DNA of 64,000 nucleotides. Origin: Marinifilum caeruleilacunae. GTDB lineage: Bacteria > Bacteroidota > Bacteroidia > Bacteroidales > Marinifilaceae. The notes beneath the pieces are model-generated. The model ran no database searches and was not told the origin of the DNA. It saw nothing but the letters and a program-made list of their open reading frames with translations. Position numbers and translations under genes: made by a program. Shown here one piece after another: positions 35,518 to 42,637 of this stretch; the first letter of the stretch is position 1; each line of letters opens with the position of its first letter. The stretch lies in the NCBI RefSeq assembly GCF_013141825.1, contig NZ_RZNH01000010.1:62001-126000 (forward strand), read 5' to 3'.

Positions 35518-35830
35518 TATATATCGTTAGATTTAAGAGTAGTATTTACAGTCTAATTAAATGCTTACATGAATCAATACGACTAAACATAGAAATTGTT
35601 TTAAAAAGATAATGATTTTATTAAATAAATGATTCATAAATGCTTACAAAATTACAATTTACTCACTTACTTTAAATAACCCTAAGCCCACTATCCTTCA
35701 TTTTGTTTACTATTTTATCTACTTAAAAATCATAGATATGTTCATTAATAACAGGAAGTAATTGTAATATGAATAGAATCTTAAAAAAAAATACGGTAAA
35801 TTAAAGGGATAAAAGCATTGAAACTACAAC
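35518..35830. other. Divergent promoter region between PAS kinase and B12-sensor operon
   Basis: A 313-base AT-rich gap with no ORF. On the minus strand TAATTTTG (complement of 35647-35654) matches the -7 consensus for the PAS kinase, with a long leader of about 120 bases. I found no clean consensus for the rightward operon and no obvious palindrome. Confidence 0.4.
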
Positions 35831-36475
35831 ATGACTATTACTACTGAAACTTACCACCAATTTATCAACTCATTGCTTCTTGGCGATCGAAATCAGTGTC
35901 ATCATATCATTAATGAGCACTGGGAGAAACAGTTCCCTTTGTTGATCATTTACGAAGAGATGATTAAAAAAGCAATGTACGAGGTTGGCGATTTATGGGA
36001 AGCCAATAAAATAAGTGTGGCAACCGAGCATTTATCCTCGGGAATTATCGAATCTATTCTCAATGATTTACAGCTAAAGCTTAAGCATTCGGCAAACAAA
36101 AAAAACACGGTTTTAACCGCTTGCGTAGAAAACGAATTCCACCAAATTGGCATTAAAATGATTGGTGATGTTTTTGAAAAAAATGGTTGGAAATCGTATT
36201 TTCTTGGAGCCAATACTCCAAATAGAGAACTTGTAAAGTTTGCCTCTCTTATACAACCTGATGTATTTGCCGTATCCTTAAGTATTTATTCTCATTTGCC
36301 CGCATTGGAAAAACTGATACTTGCGATCAGAACAAAATTTCCTAAACATCTAATTGCAGTTGGCGGACAAGCCTTTCGACATGGAGGAGAAGAAACCATA
36401 GCTCAATATGAAAATGTTGTTTTGTTACAAGACACTTTTCACACCGAAAAATTCATAAAAACACTTTCAGCATGA
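35831..36475 (+). CDS. CarH-like cobalamin-binding sensor without DNA-binding domain
   Basis: A 214-residue two-domain protein. Residues about 1-85 form the helical B12-binding-2-type bundle and carry W56 and E66-H67, an exact Wx9EH motif, which in CarH photoreceptors surrounds the 5'-deoxyadenosyl group. Residues about 93-212 form the Rossmann-like B12 domain with E102-F-H104-Q-I-G107 (ExHxxG, H104 as lower cobalt ligand), FLGANTP and VGGQAF. The N-terminal MerR helix-turn-helix of CarH is absent. The residue after W56 is Glu, whereas Thermus CarH has the His that ligates cobalt in the light state. Its stop overlaps the next start by four bases (ATGA), and two histidine kinase genes follow. 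A light or redox sensor feeding a kinase is the inference. Confidence 0.88.
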   Translation: MTITTETYHQFINSLLLGDRNQCHHIINEHWEKQFPLLIIYEEMIKKAMYEVGDLWEANKISVATEHLSSGIIESILNDLQLKLKHSANKKNTVLTACVENEFHQIGIKMIGDVFEKNGWKSYFLGANTPNRELVKFASLIQPDVFAVSLSIYSHLPALEKLILAIRTKFPKHLIAVGGQAFRHGGEETIAQYENVVLLQDTFHTEKFIKTLSA

Positions 36476-36903
36476 ATAAATCAGATTTGATATCTAGTGC
36501 GAATCAAATTCCTAAAATTGGGGACAAAGCTCTCGAAGACTACCATAAAAATGCCGACAAACTAATTGCCAGGGTAAACGACTTAATGACAGAACAAGCT
36601 GATTTAAAAACCCTGATAGGTGATGAAAACCTGGACATGATGAAGGATAATCATAAAAACCACCTGGATTTTATGGCTTCTCTTATGGCTAATTTTAATG
36701 CTCAAGTATTGGTCGAAACCATTATTTGGGTATTTAAAGCTTATCAGAATCATGGTTTTAACACAAAATACTGGCCCGTTCAACTTGAATCATGGAAAAA
36801 ATCCTTAGAGGAATATTTACCCCTTCAATCTTGTAAAGAAATAATGCCCCTTTATGATTGGATGCACTCCAACATTCAGCATTTTTCGAAATTGAGCAAA
36901 TAA
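36472..36903 (+). CDS. Unknown small helical protein coupled to the B12 sensor
   Basis: A 143-residue soluble protein I do not recognise. It looks all-helical, with a charged N-terminal half (DYHKNADKLIARVNDLMTEQ), a hydrophobic central helix (NAQVLVETIIWVFKAYQNHG) and a Trp/Tyr-rich C-terminal half (KYWPVQLESWKKSLEEYLPL). Its start overlaps the stop of the cobalamin sensor by four bases, and the kinase gene starts 14 bases after it, so co-translation with both is likely. A globin-like or RsbR-N-like sensory module is conceivable from its size and helicity but not shown. It probably links the B12 sensor to the kinase. Confidence 0.75.
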   Translation: MNKSDLISSANQIPKIGDKALEDYHKNADKLIARVNDLMTEQADLKTLIGDENLDMMKDNHKNHLDFMASLMANFNAQVLVETIIWVFKAYQNHGFNTKYWPVQLESWKKSLEEYLPLQSCKEIMPLYDWMHSNIQHFSKLSK

Positions 36904-36917
36904 TATAGTAAAGGCAT

Positions 36918-38078
36918 ATGTCAAACATCAATCGCATCATTCAAGGTTGGCAACATGAAATCGCCAGTGTCATTTCAAATGAAGAGCTGGTATATATCAT
37001 ACTTTTAAACGACAATGAGGAAATTTTGTACCTGAACGATTCGATGTCTCAACTACTAGGCAAGAACAGACTGCAGGCCTTTATCAATCCAAATATTCGA
37101 ACTTTACTTGAATTGGATACTGATCCTAATCCAATTTTTGTGGGTTACATTACCATTGGCGATTTGCAAACAGTAAATACTTCGCTATATGCTCATGTAT
37201 ATCGAAAAAAAGATGAAATCCTAATTCTTGCCGGTGCAAAAGTTCTGGAGCTGCTCGATCAGAATAAGCAAATGGCAGAGCTCAACCGAGAAGTAAATAC
37301 CCTGCAACGAGATTTGATTCTTAAGAATCATGAACTGGAAGAAACTCTGAATCAACTTCACGAAAGCAATCAAAAATTAGAAGAACTCAACAACAACAAA
37401 GATTTGTTTTTATCCATTTTGGCCCATGATTTAAAAAGTCCTTTCAATTCTCTACTTGGCTTCTCATCTCTTTTGGTTGACGACCTTGATACTTTGGATC
37501 AGGAGTCCATTCAAAAATATGCCAAAATTATCAATGAAATTTCAACACAGTCCTACCACTTACTCGAAGACATTTTGAATTGGCAAAACTCAAACAGTGG
37601 TAAAATTCCTTATACCCCAAAATCCTTTGCCCTGGCAGAAATCCTGACACCAATTTATAAACAGGTTAAATCAAGGGCAAGCGAAAAGAATATTCATTTG
37701 GATATCTTGCATCACAGCCAGGATTTCGTTTATGCAGATTACGACATGCTTTCAGTTATTCTAAGAAACTTGATAGCCAATGCCATTAAATTTACTTCGA
37801 CAGGGGGAAGAGTATCTATGAATATCGAGCAAAAGCAAAAACATATGGAATTTAGAATTTCTGATACAGGAATCGGAATGACAGAGAAAGAGGTTCAAAG
37901 AATTGTTGGGTCCTCCGAAATCAAGAGTAAAGCCGGCACAAAGAATGAAAAAGGAACAGGGCTGGGATTATTAATGTGCAAAGAATTTATCACCAGGCAT
38001 GGTGGAGAATTTGAAATTAATTCGACTCCCGGTGAAGGAAGTACAATTATTTTTCGCCTTCCACAAAGGTCAAACTAA
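36918..38078 (+). CDS. Soluble sensor histidine kinase
   Basis: A 386-residue kinase without membrane helices. Residues about 15-110 resemble a PAS domain (ELVYIILLNDNEEILYLNDS), followed by a coiled coil (about 112-160). HisKA has H170 in SILAHDLKSPFNSLLGFS, and the HATPase domain (about 265-386) has NLIANAIKFTS, ISDTGIGMT and KGTGLGLLMC. It is the third gene of the cobalamin-sensor run. Its input could be the sensor protein and not a small ligand, since PAS plus coiled coil suits protein contacts. No receiver is fused to it. Confidence 0.92.
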   Translation: MSNINRIIQGWQHEIASVISNEELVYIILLNDNEEILYLNDSMSQLLGKNRLQAFINPNIRTLLELDTDPNPIFVGYITIGDLQTVNTSLYAHVYRKKDEILILAGAKVLELLDQNKQMAELNREVNTLQRDLILKNHELEETLNQLHESNQKLEELNNNKDLFLSILAHDLKSPFNSLLGFSSLLVDDLDTLDQESIQKYAKIINEISTQSYHLLEDILNWQNSNSGKIPYTPKSFALAEILTPIYKQVKSRASEKNIHLDILHHSQDFVYADYDMLSVILRNLIANAIKFTSTGGRVSMNIEQKQKHMEFRISDTGIGMTEKEVQRIVGSSEIKSKAGTKNEKGTGLGLLMCKEFITRHGGEFEINSTPGEGSTIIFRLPQRSN

Positions 38079-38190
38079 CTTACTTGAATCCTTTCAGTTC
38101 ATAAAAACTTAACTTGCAATTCTATATTTTGTTGATTATATTGAAGTTACAATCTAACGACTACTTAAATAACCAACAACCACACTCATT

Positions 38191-40161
38191 ATGAAAGGAC
38201 TCAAATTTCAAACCCGACTAATTTTAGGCTTTTCTCTCATCCTGTTTTTTAGCTTTATTATTGGAATAATTTCTTTTATCGAAATTAAAAACATAAGCAA
38301 GAAAACAGAAGCTATCTACCGTCATCCACTAGCTGTAAGTAATTCTGTTCGTGACATTAACATCAGCATTAATGCCATTCATCGTTCGATGAAAGATGTT
38401 GTGCTTGCCAAAAATATCGAAGAATTATACGAATCGATTTTAGTGGTCAACAAGCATGACAGACAAGTTTACACTTCCTTTAAGGTTGTACAGGAACGCT
38501 TTTTAGGCGAAAAAGAAGTTGTAAATGATGCCTACCAGGCTTATCGCGATTGGGAAAAAATCAGAAATGAAGTAATCATGCTCAAAAAAGGTGGACATGA
38601 TGAAAGAGCCGCGGACATTACACGAGGACGAGGAGCGTTCCATGTAAATCTACTATTCGAAAAAACAAAAATCCTGACCGATTTTGCACAAAACAAAGCT
38701 GATGAATTCTATCTAAGTACCCTGGAATCGGAGCAAAAAAGTTTTGCCATCCTCATTACCAGTATTTCATTAATATTACTGATAAGTATTGGTACTGCAC
38801 TTTGGCTTTCCAAAAGTATTTCCAGACCAATTCATCGCTTTATCGATGAAATTAGTACCATTTTTACGAATGAAGATGATTTAATTCAGAACATTCAGAA
38901 CAAGAGTGAACAGGAAATTTTAGGAATTACTTCCAAGAAACTAAAATCTTCCTATCAAAAACTCAACGATTTTAACAAAGAACTCGACAAACAAATTGAA
39001 CAGCGTACTTCTGAATTAAAAGAAGCAAAAGAAAAAGCGGAAGAAAGTGAACAGCTAAAATCGGCTTTCCTGGCAAATATGTCACACGAAATCAGGACGC
39101 CCTTAAATTCGATCCTGGGTTTTTCGGAGTTCTTGCATAAAGATGACCTTCCACGAGAAAAGAAAAAACTGTATTTAGATATGATTGACAATGGCGGTCA
39201 GAGGTTGCTAACGATTATATCTGATATTGTTGATATTTCGAAAATTGAAGCAAAACAATTTAGTTTAAGTTACGAAATTGCAATGCTGAACGAAATTATC
39301 GATAAACTTCACCAGCAATTTTCAATTGCGACTGGTAAAAAAGGGATTGAGCTCAAAACGTTGAAAGCATTAGACGATTACTCGAGTTTTATATCCACCG
39401 ATATCACAAGGCTTTCCCAGGTGTTCTCCAATTTATTGGAAAATTCGATCAAGTTTACCAATGAGGGCGAAATTGAATTTGGCTACCAAGTACACGAAAA
39501 CAGGCTAGTCATGCATGTTCGCGATACAGGTATTGGTATCCCGAAAGATTTTCATCATTTAATTTTTGAACGCTTCAGGCAAACCGATTTACAGGAAGCA
39601 ACACTTCCAACCGGAACAGGTCTTGGTCTTTCTATTGCCCAAGGTATTGTAGAGCTGTTTGGTGGTAAAATATGGCTTGAGTCGGAAGAAGGAACTGGTG
39701 CATGTTTTTATTTCGAACTTCCTTATTTGCCTACTTCCACTAAACAGGTAAATAAAAAGATAAAGGCCGATGAATTCTTTTATCACACCAGTGGAAAAAC
39801 AATTCTTGTGGTTGAAGATGAACCTTCAAACTATATCTATGTAAGAGATTTACTGAGTGAATACAATTACAATATTTTACATGCCGAAAATGGCAAAGAT
39901 GCTGTTGATATTATCAATAACGATATTAAAGTGGATTTGATCTTAATGGATATAAAAATGCCGGTTATGAACGGTTTACAGGCCACCAGGGAAATCCGTA
40001 AAACAAATAAAACCATTCCTGTAATTGCCCAAACTGCTCATGCCATGTCCGACGATAAGAGGCAAGCATTTAATGCTGGTTGTAACGACTTTTTAGCCAA
40101 GCCAATTACCTTTCAATCCTTCTCAGAGATTGTACAAAAACATTTGAGTCAATCCAATTAA
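38191..40161 (+). CDS. Membrane hybrid histidine kinase with receiver domain
   Basis: A 656-residue protein. Two membrane helices (about 10-30 and 185-205) flank a periplasmic four-helix-bundle sensor of the 4HB_MCP type, followed by a HAMP-like region and coiled coil (about 206-285). HisKA has H299 in ANMSHEIRTPLNSILGFS, and the HATPase domain spans about 400-512 (NLLENSIKFTN, VRDTGIGI, GTGLGLSI). A receiver domain (about 537-655) carries the phospho-acceptor D587 in LILMDIKMPVMNG. It may accept phosphate from the preceding kinase as well as from itself. A 112-base gap separates it from that kinase. Confidence 0.93.
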   Translation: MKGLKFQTRLILGFSLILFFSFIIGIISFIEIKNISKKTEAIYRHPLAVSNSVRDINISINAIHRSMKDVVLAKNIEELYESILVVNKHDRQVYTSFKVVQERFLGEKEVVNDAYQAYRDWEKIRNEVIMLKKGGHDERAADITRGRGAFHVNLLFEKTKILTDFAQNKADEFYLSTLESEQKSFAILITSISLILLISIGTALWLSKSISRPIHRFIDEISTIFTNEDDLIQNIQNKSEQEILGITSKKLKSSYQKLNDFNKELDKQIEQRTSELKEAKEKAEESEQLKSAFLANMSHEIRTPLNSILGFSEFLHKDDLPREKKKLYLDMIDNGGQRLLTIISDIVDISKIEAKQFSLSYEIAMLNEIIDKLHQQFSIATGKKGIELKTLKALDDYSSFISTDITRLSQVFSNLLENSIKFTNEGEIEFGYQVHENRLVMHVRDTGIGIPKDFHHLIFERFRQTDLQEATLPTGTGLGLSIAQGIVELFGGKIWLESEEGTGACFYFELPYLPTSTKQVNKKIKADEFFYHTSGKTILVVEDEPSNYIYVRDLLSEYNYNILHAENGKDAVDIINNDIKVDLILMDIKMPVMNGLQATREIRKTNKTIPVIAQTAHAMSDDKRQAFNAGCNDFLAKPITFQSFSEIVQKHLSQSN

Positions 40162-40216
40162 GCAATTCTTTTCTCATTATTTTGTAGGTTTATATCAGTA
40201 ATAAAACCACATTAAC

Positions 40217-40678
40217 ATGAGACGAAAAGAACGAGAAATAACTGATCCTAAGTTGCTAGAGGAAATATTGAAAGGGGCGAACATTTGCCGCCTGGCCATT
40301 AGCAACCATCCTTACCCATATATTGTAGCTTTGAATTACGGTTATGCCGATAATTCACTCTTTATTCATTGCGCCAAAGAAGGCAAGAAAATTGATCTTT
40401 TAAGGAAGAACAATAAGGTAGGTTTTCAAATTGAAAGGGGCAGTGAAATTATTCCTCATGAAGAATCGTGCCAATGGACTACAAAATATCGTTCGATTAT
40501 TGGAACAGGAGAAGTTGAAATGATTGATGATTTCGATGAAAAATGTAAAGGCTTGGATGTGATTATGAATCATTCTGGCAAAGCCGATAATTCTTACCAT
40601 CCCAAAGCAGTTGATAAAGTACTGATTCTGAAAGTAAAAATTAATGAGTTTAGTGGCAAACAGGCAGGTGATTGGTAA
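40217..40678 (+). CDS. Pyridoxamine 5'-phosphate oxidase-like (NimA-type) flavoprotein
   Basis: A 153-residue split-barrel protein. MRRKEREITDPKLLEEILKG, then ICRLAISNHPYPYIVALNYGY and the IHCAKEGKKIDLLRKN segment are typical of the Nim (nitroimidazole reductase-like) branch of FMN-binding PNPOx proteins. Chromosomal relatives are widespread and usually have no proven resistance role. It is 55 bases downstream of the hybrid kinase and may be part of that unit. Confidence 0.88.
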   Translation: MRRKEREITDPKLLEEILKGANICRLAISNHPYPYIVALNYGYADNSLFIHCAKEGKKIDLLRKNNKVGFQIERGSEIIPHEESCQWTTKYRSIIGTGEVEMIDDFDEKCKGLDVIMNHSGKADNSYHPKAVDKVLILKVKINEFSGKQAGDW

Positions 40679-40681
40679 AAA

Positions 40682-40717
40682 ATAAGCTTCATCAGAAAAA
40701 GATTCCCGATGAAGCTT
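40682..40717 (-). terminator. Intrinsic terminator of the second MATE gene
   Basis: AAGCTTCATC (40684-40693) pairs perfectly with GATGAAGCTT (40708-40717). On the minus strand it runs into ATTTTTT. On the plus strand there is no T-run, so it acts mainly leftward. Confidence 0.8.
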
Positions 40718-40743
40718 AACTCAATTTCCTTAAAAGGATTTAT

Positions 40744-42180
40744 TTACACCTTCTTTAATTTCCACCTGCCGGTTTTAAACCAGTACAAGGCAATTAAAGT
40801 AAGTACAGCTTCGGCAATAATGATGGAATAAAAAACTCCATCCTGATTCCATCCGAACTGAATGGCCAAGAGGTAAGCTACCGGAATTTCAACAATCCAG
40901 AAGCTAATCAGATTTAATAAGGTTGGTGTTTGGGTATCGCCGGCCCCGTTAATCGCGTTCAGCAGCACCATTCCCATACCGTAAAAAATAAACCCACAGC
41001 TAATAATTTTTAGCGCCTGTATCCCATTTTCAACAATTCCCTGGTCGAGGGTAAACAGCTCGATAAAAAATCGTGGAAACAAGAAGAAAAGCACTCCTAT
41101 TAATCCCAGGAATATGACATTGATTTTTCCTGCTGCCCATACCGATTTCTCAGCTCTTTCGGCCTGGTTGGCACCCAAATTTTGCCCTACCAGTGTTGCT
41201 GCCGCATTGCTCAATCCCCAGGAAGGCAGGAGAATAAAAATTAAAATGCGGATGGCAATGGTATAACCAGCAATAGCGGCACTTCCAAATTCTGCCATAA
41301 TTCTCATTAAACCAATCCAGCTGGATGTTGCAATAATGTTTTGCCCAATTCCTCCGAGCGATAGATTGATCAGTTTCTGAATGGTTTTCCATCGTAGGGT
41401 AAAATGCTCTTTTTTGATGTGAATTTTTCCAACCCCTTTAAAAAGCAAAACAAACTGATAAATTACGGCCACTCCCCTACCAATACAAGTTGCAATTGCA
41501 GCCCCTTCCACTCCCATTCCTGGAATAGGTCCTAATCCAAAAATCAGCAATGGATCCAAAACAATATTCAAGCAGTTGGCAATAATTAAAACTCGCATGG
41601 AAAGTGCAGCATCGCCAGCCGAACGAAATATGGCATTGTTAATAAACAGCAGCATGATAATCATGTTACTGCCCAAAATGATGCTTGCATAACCCGACAT
41701 CTCGTTCACGATAGTTGAGTTGGCTCCCATTAATCGAAGCAGGTCTTTCGAAAAGAAAATGCCTACAAATGCAATAAACACCGATGCGATTGCTCCTGTT
41801 GCAATGGCCTGAACAGAAACTTTAGCTGCTTTTGAATATTTCTTTTCGCCCACTCTTCGGGCAACCAGTGCTGTTGTGGCCATTGATAGCCCAAAACCAA
41901 TGGCATATACTATGGTTGTTATCGATTCTGTAATTCCCACAGTGGCAACAGCATCGTCGCCAAGTTGAGATACAAAAAAGATATCGGCCACAGCAAAAAC
42001 CGATTCGAAGATCATTTCCAATACCATTGGAATGGCCAACATAAATAAGGCCTTTCTAATGTTTCCATTGGTATAATCTCTCTCTTCGCCCGAAAGGGCT
42101 TCCTTTACTAATTTAATGAATTGAGCCAGGCGATCAATTCCTTCTATTTTTGTTCTTTTATCCTTTATATTTTGTTGCAT
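40744..42180 (-). CDS. MATE-family efflux transporter
   Basis: A 478-residue protein with about twelve membrane helices, preceded by a charged 40-residue N-terminal extension. MatE halves start at NIRKALFMLAIPMVLEMIFES (about residue 40) and about residue 265. FGLSMATTALVARRVGEK is a typical loop. It shares little with the other MATE protein at 10534 beyond family signatures. The ATG has no ribosome binding site of its own and lies inside a 46-codon ORF that has a strong one, so translation is probably coupled to that ORF. It is likely a drug or metabolite exporter, with expression set by the unusual leader. Confidence 0.92.
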   Translation of the reverse strand: MQQNIKDKRTKIEGIDRLAQFIKLVKEALSGEERDYTNGNIRKALFMLAIPMVLEMIFESVFAVADIFFVSQLGDDAVATVGITESITTIVYAIGFGLSMATTALVARRVGEKKYSKAAKVSVQAIATGAIASVFIAFVGIFFSKDLLRLMGANSTIVNEMSGYASIILGSNMIIMLLFINNAIFRSAGDAALSMRVLIIANCLNIVLDPLLIFGLGPIPGMGVEGAAIATCIGRGVAVIYQFVLLFKGVGKIHIKKEHFTLRWKTIQKLINLSLGGIGQNIIATSSWIGLMRIMAEFGSAAIAGYTIAIRILIFILLPSWGLSNAAATLVGQNLGANQAERAEKSVWAAGKINVIFLGLIGVLFFLFPRFFIELFTLDQGIVENGIQALKIISCGFIFYGMGMVLLNAINGAGDTQTPTLLNLISFWIVEIPVAYLLAIQFGWNQDGVFYSIIIAEAVLTLIALYWFKTGRWKLKKV

Positions 42181-42298
42181 TAGGTTTTCGCTTATGATGA
42201 TGAATTAAAATGCTTGCAATTCTCTTTGGTTTAAAATATCCTGTTTCGACATTTACGAGCTCCGTTTTGGGAGCACAATCATACATTGATGTATTCAT
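42158..42298 (-). CDS. 46-residue leader ORF overlapping the MATE start
   Basis: A short ORF (MNTSMYDCAPKTEL..., ending NATKYKG) preceded by GGAGG seven bases before its ATG, a near-perfect Shine-Dalgarno sequence in a genome that seldom uses one. It ends 23 bases inside the MATE gene in another frame, so ribosomes finishing it sit at the MATE start. The C-terminal half is basic with three consecutive His. I know no family for it. It could be a regulatory peptide or a device for translational coupling. Confidence 0.6.
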   Translation of the reverse strand: MNTSMYDCAPKTELVNVETGYFKPKRIASILIHHHKRKPNATKYKG

Positions 42299-42407
42299 AA
42301 TTTTTCCTCCAATAAATTTAGGTGTGTACAAATGGTAATTCGGGCGGCTTACGCCTCCGTTACTTGTGATTCATAAAGATCAATAGAAATGGGAAAGCCT
42401 AAGCTAA

Positions 42408-42452
42408 TTAGCTCTTGCAGATATTAGGTAAAAATGTGACATTCATATTCAT
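42408..42452 (-). CDS. 14-residue leader peptide upstream of the MATE unit
   Basis: MNMNVTFLPNICKS is encoded directly after GAGGAGG with six bases of spacing, again an exceptional ribosome binding site. An ATG six codons upstream in the same frame overlaps that site and is less likely to be used. It begins about 20 bases after the predicted transcription start. Small peptides in this position usually control downstream translation or transcription through ribosome stalling. Confidence 0.5.
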   Translation of the reverse strand: MNMNVTFLPNICKS

Positions 42453-42467
42453 AGCTTTCCTCCTCAT

Positions 42468-42484
42468 TTTGTGAGTATCACAAA
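42468..42484. promoter_or_regulatory. Palindromic operator candidate overlapping the MATE promoter
   Basis: TTTGTGA, a three-base spacer, then TCACAAA: a perfect 7-3-7 inverted repeat that overlaps the -7 box at 42481-42488 and the predicted start site. This is where a repressor would sit. The half-site TGTGA recalls CRP/FNR-type sites, but the spacing (three instead of six) does not fit CRP. Confidence 0.6.
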
Positions 42485-42510
42485 TATAGATCAAATAATT
42501 CAATTCACAA
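42481..42510 (-). promoter_or_regulatory. Bacteroidota-type promoter for the MATE leader transcript
   Basis: On the minus strand TATATTTG (42481-42488) matches the -7 consensus TAnnTTTG. TTG (42508-42510) lies 19 bases upstream at the -33 position. Transcription would begin just before the 14-codon leader ORF. Confidence 0.6.
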
Positions 42511-42637
42511 CACTTTTTTTTATTAGTCTCTGAATACCAGTTGTAAAATCGATCGGATGCTAACAAATGTTCTTTTTTATGCTCAGAAATTTCCGTACTA
42601 TTGAAGTCTGGCAACAAACCAAATAAATTCTAAAAAC

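Larger units (their letters stand above)
42299..42637. other. Leader and divergent promoter region between MATE unit and S9 peptidase gene
   Basis: This 339-base region holds, for the leftward unit, a promoter (42481-42510), an overlapping palindrome (42468-42484) and a 14-codon leader ORF (42408-42452). About 110 bases of spacer then reach the 46-codon ORF. In the spacer, GGCTT can pair with AAGCC or, alternatively, GGCG with CGCC next to it, so competing short stems are possible. On the right I see only a weak TACTATTG-like -7 element for the S9 gene. Confidence 0.55.
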
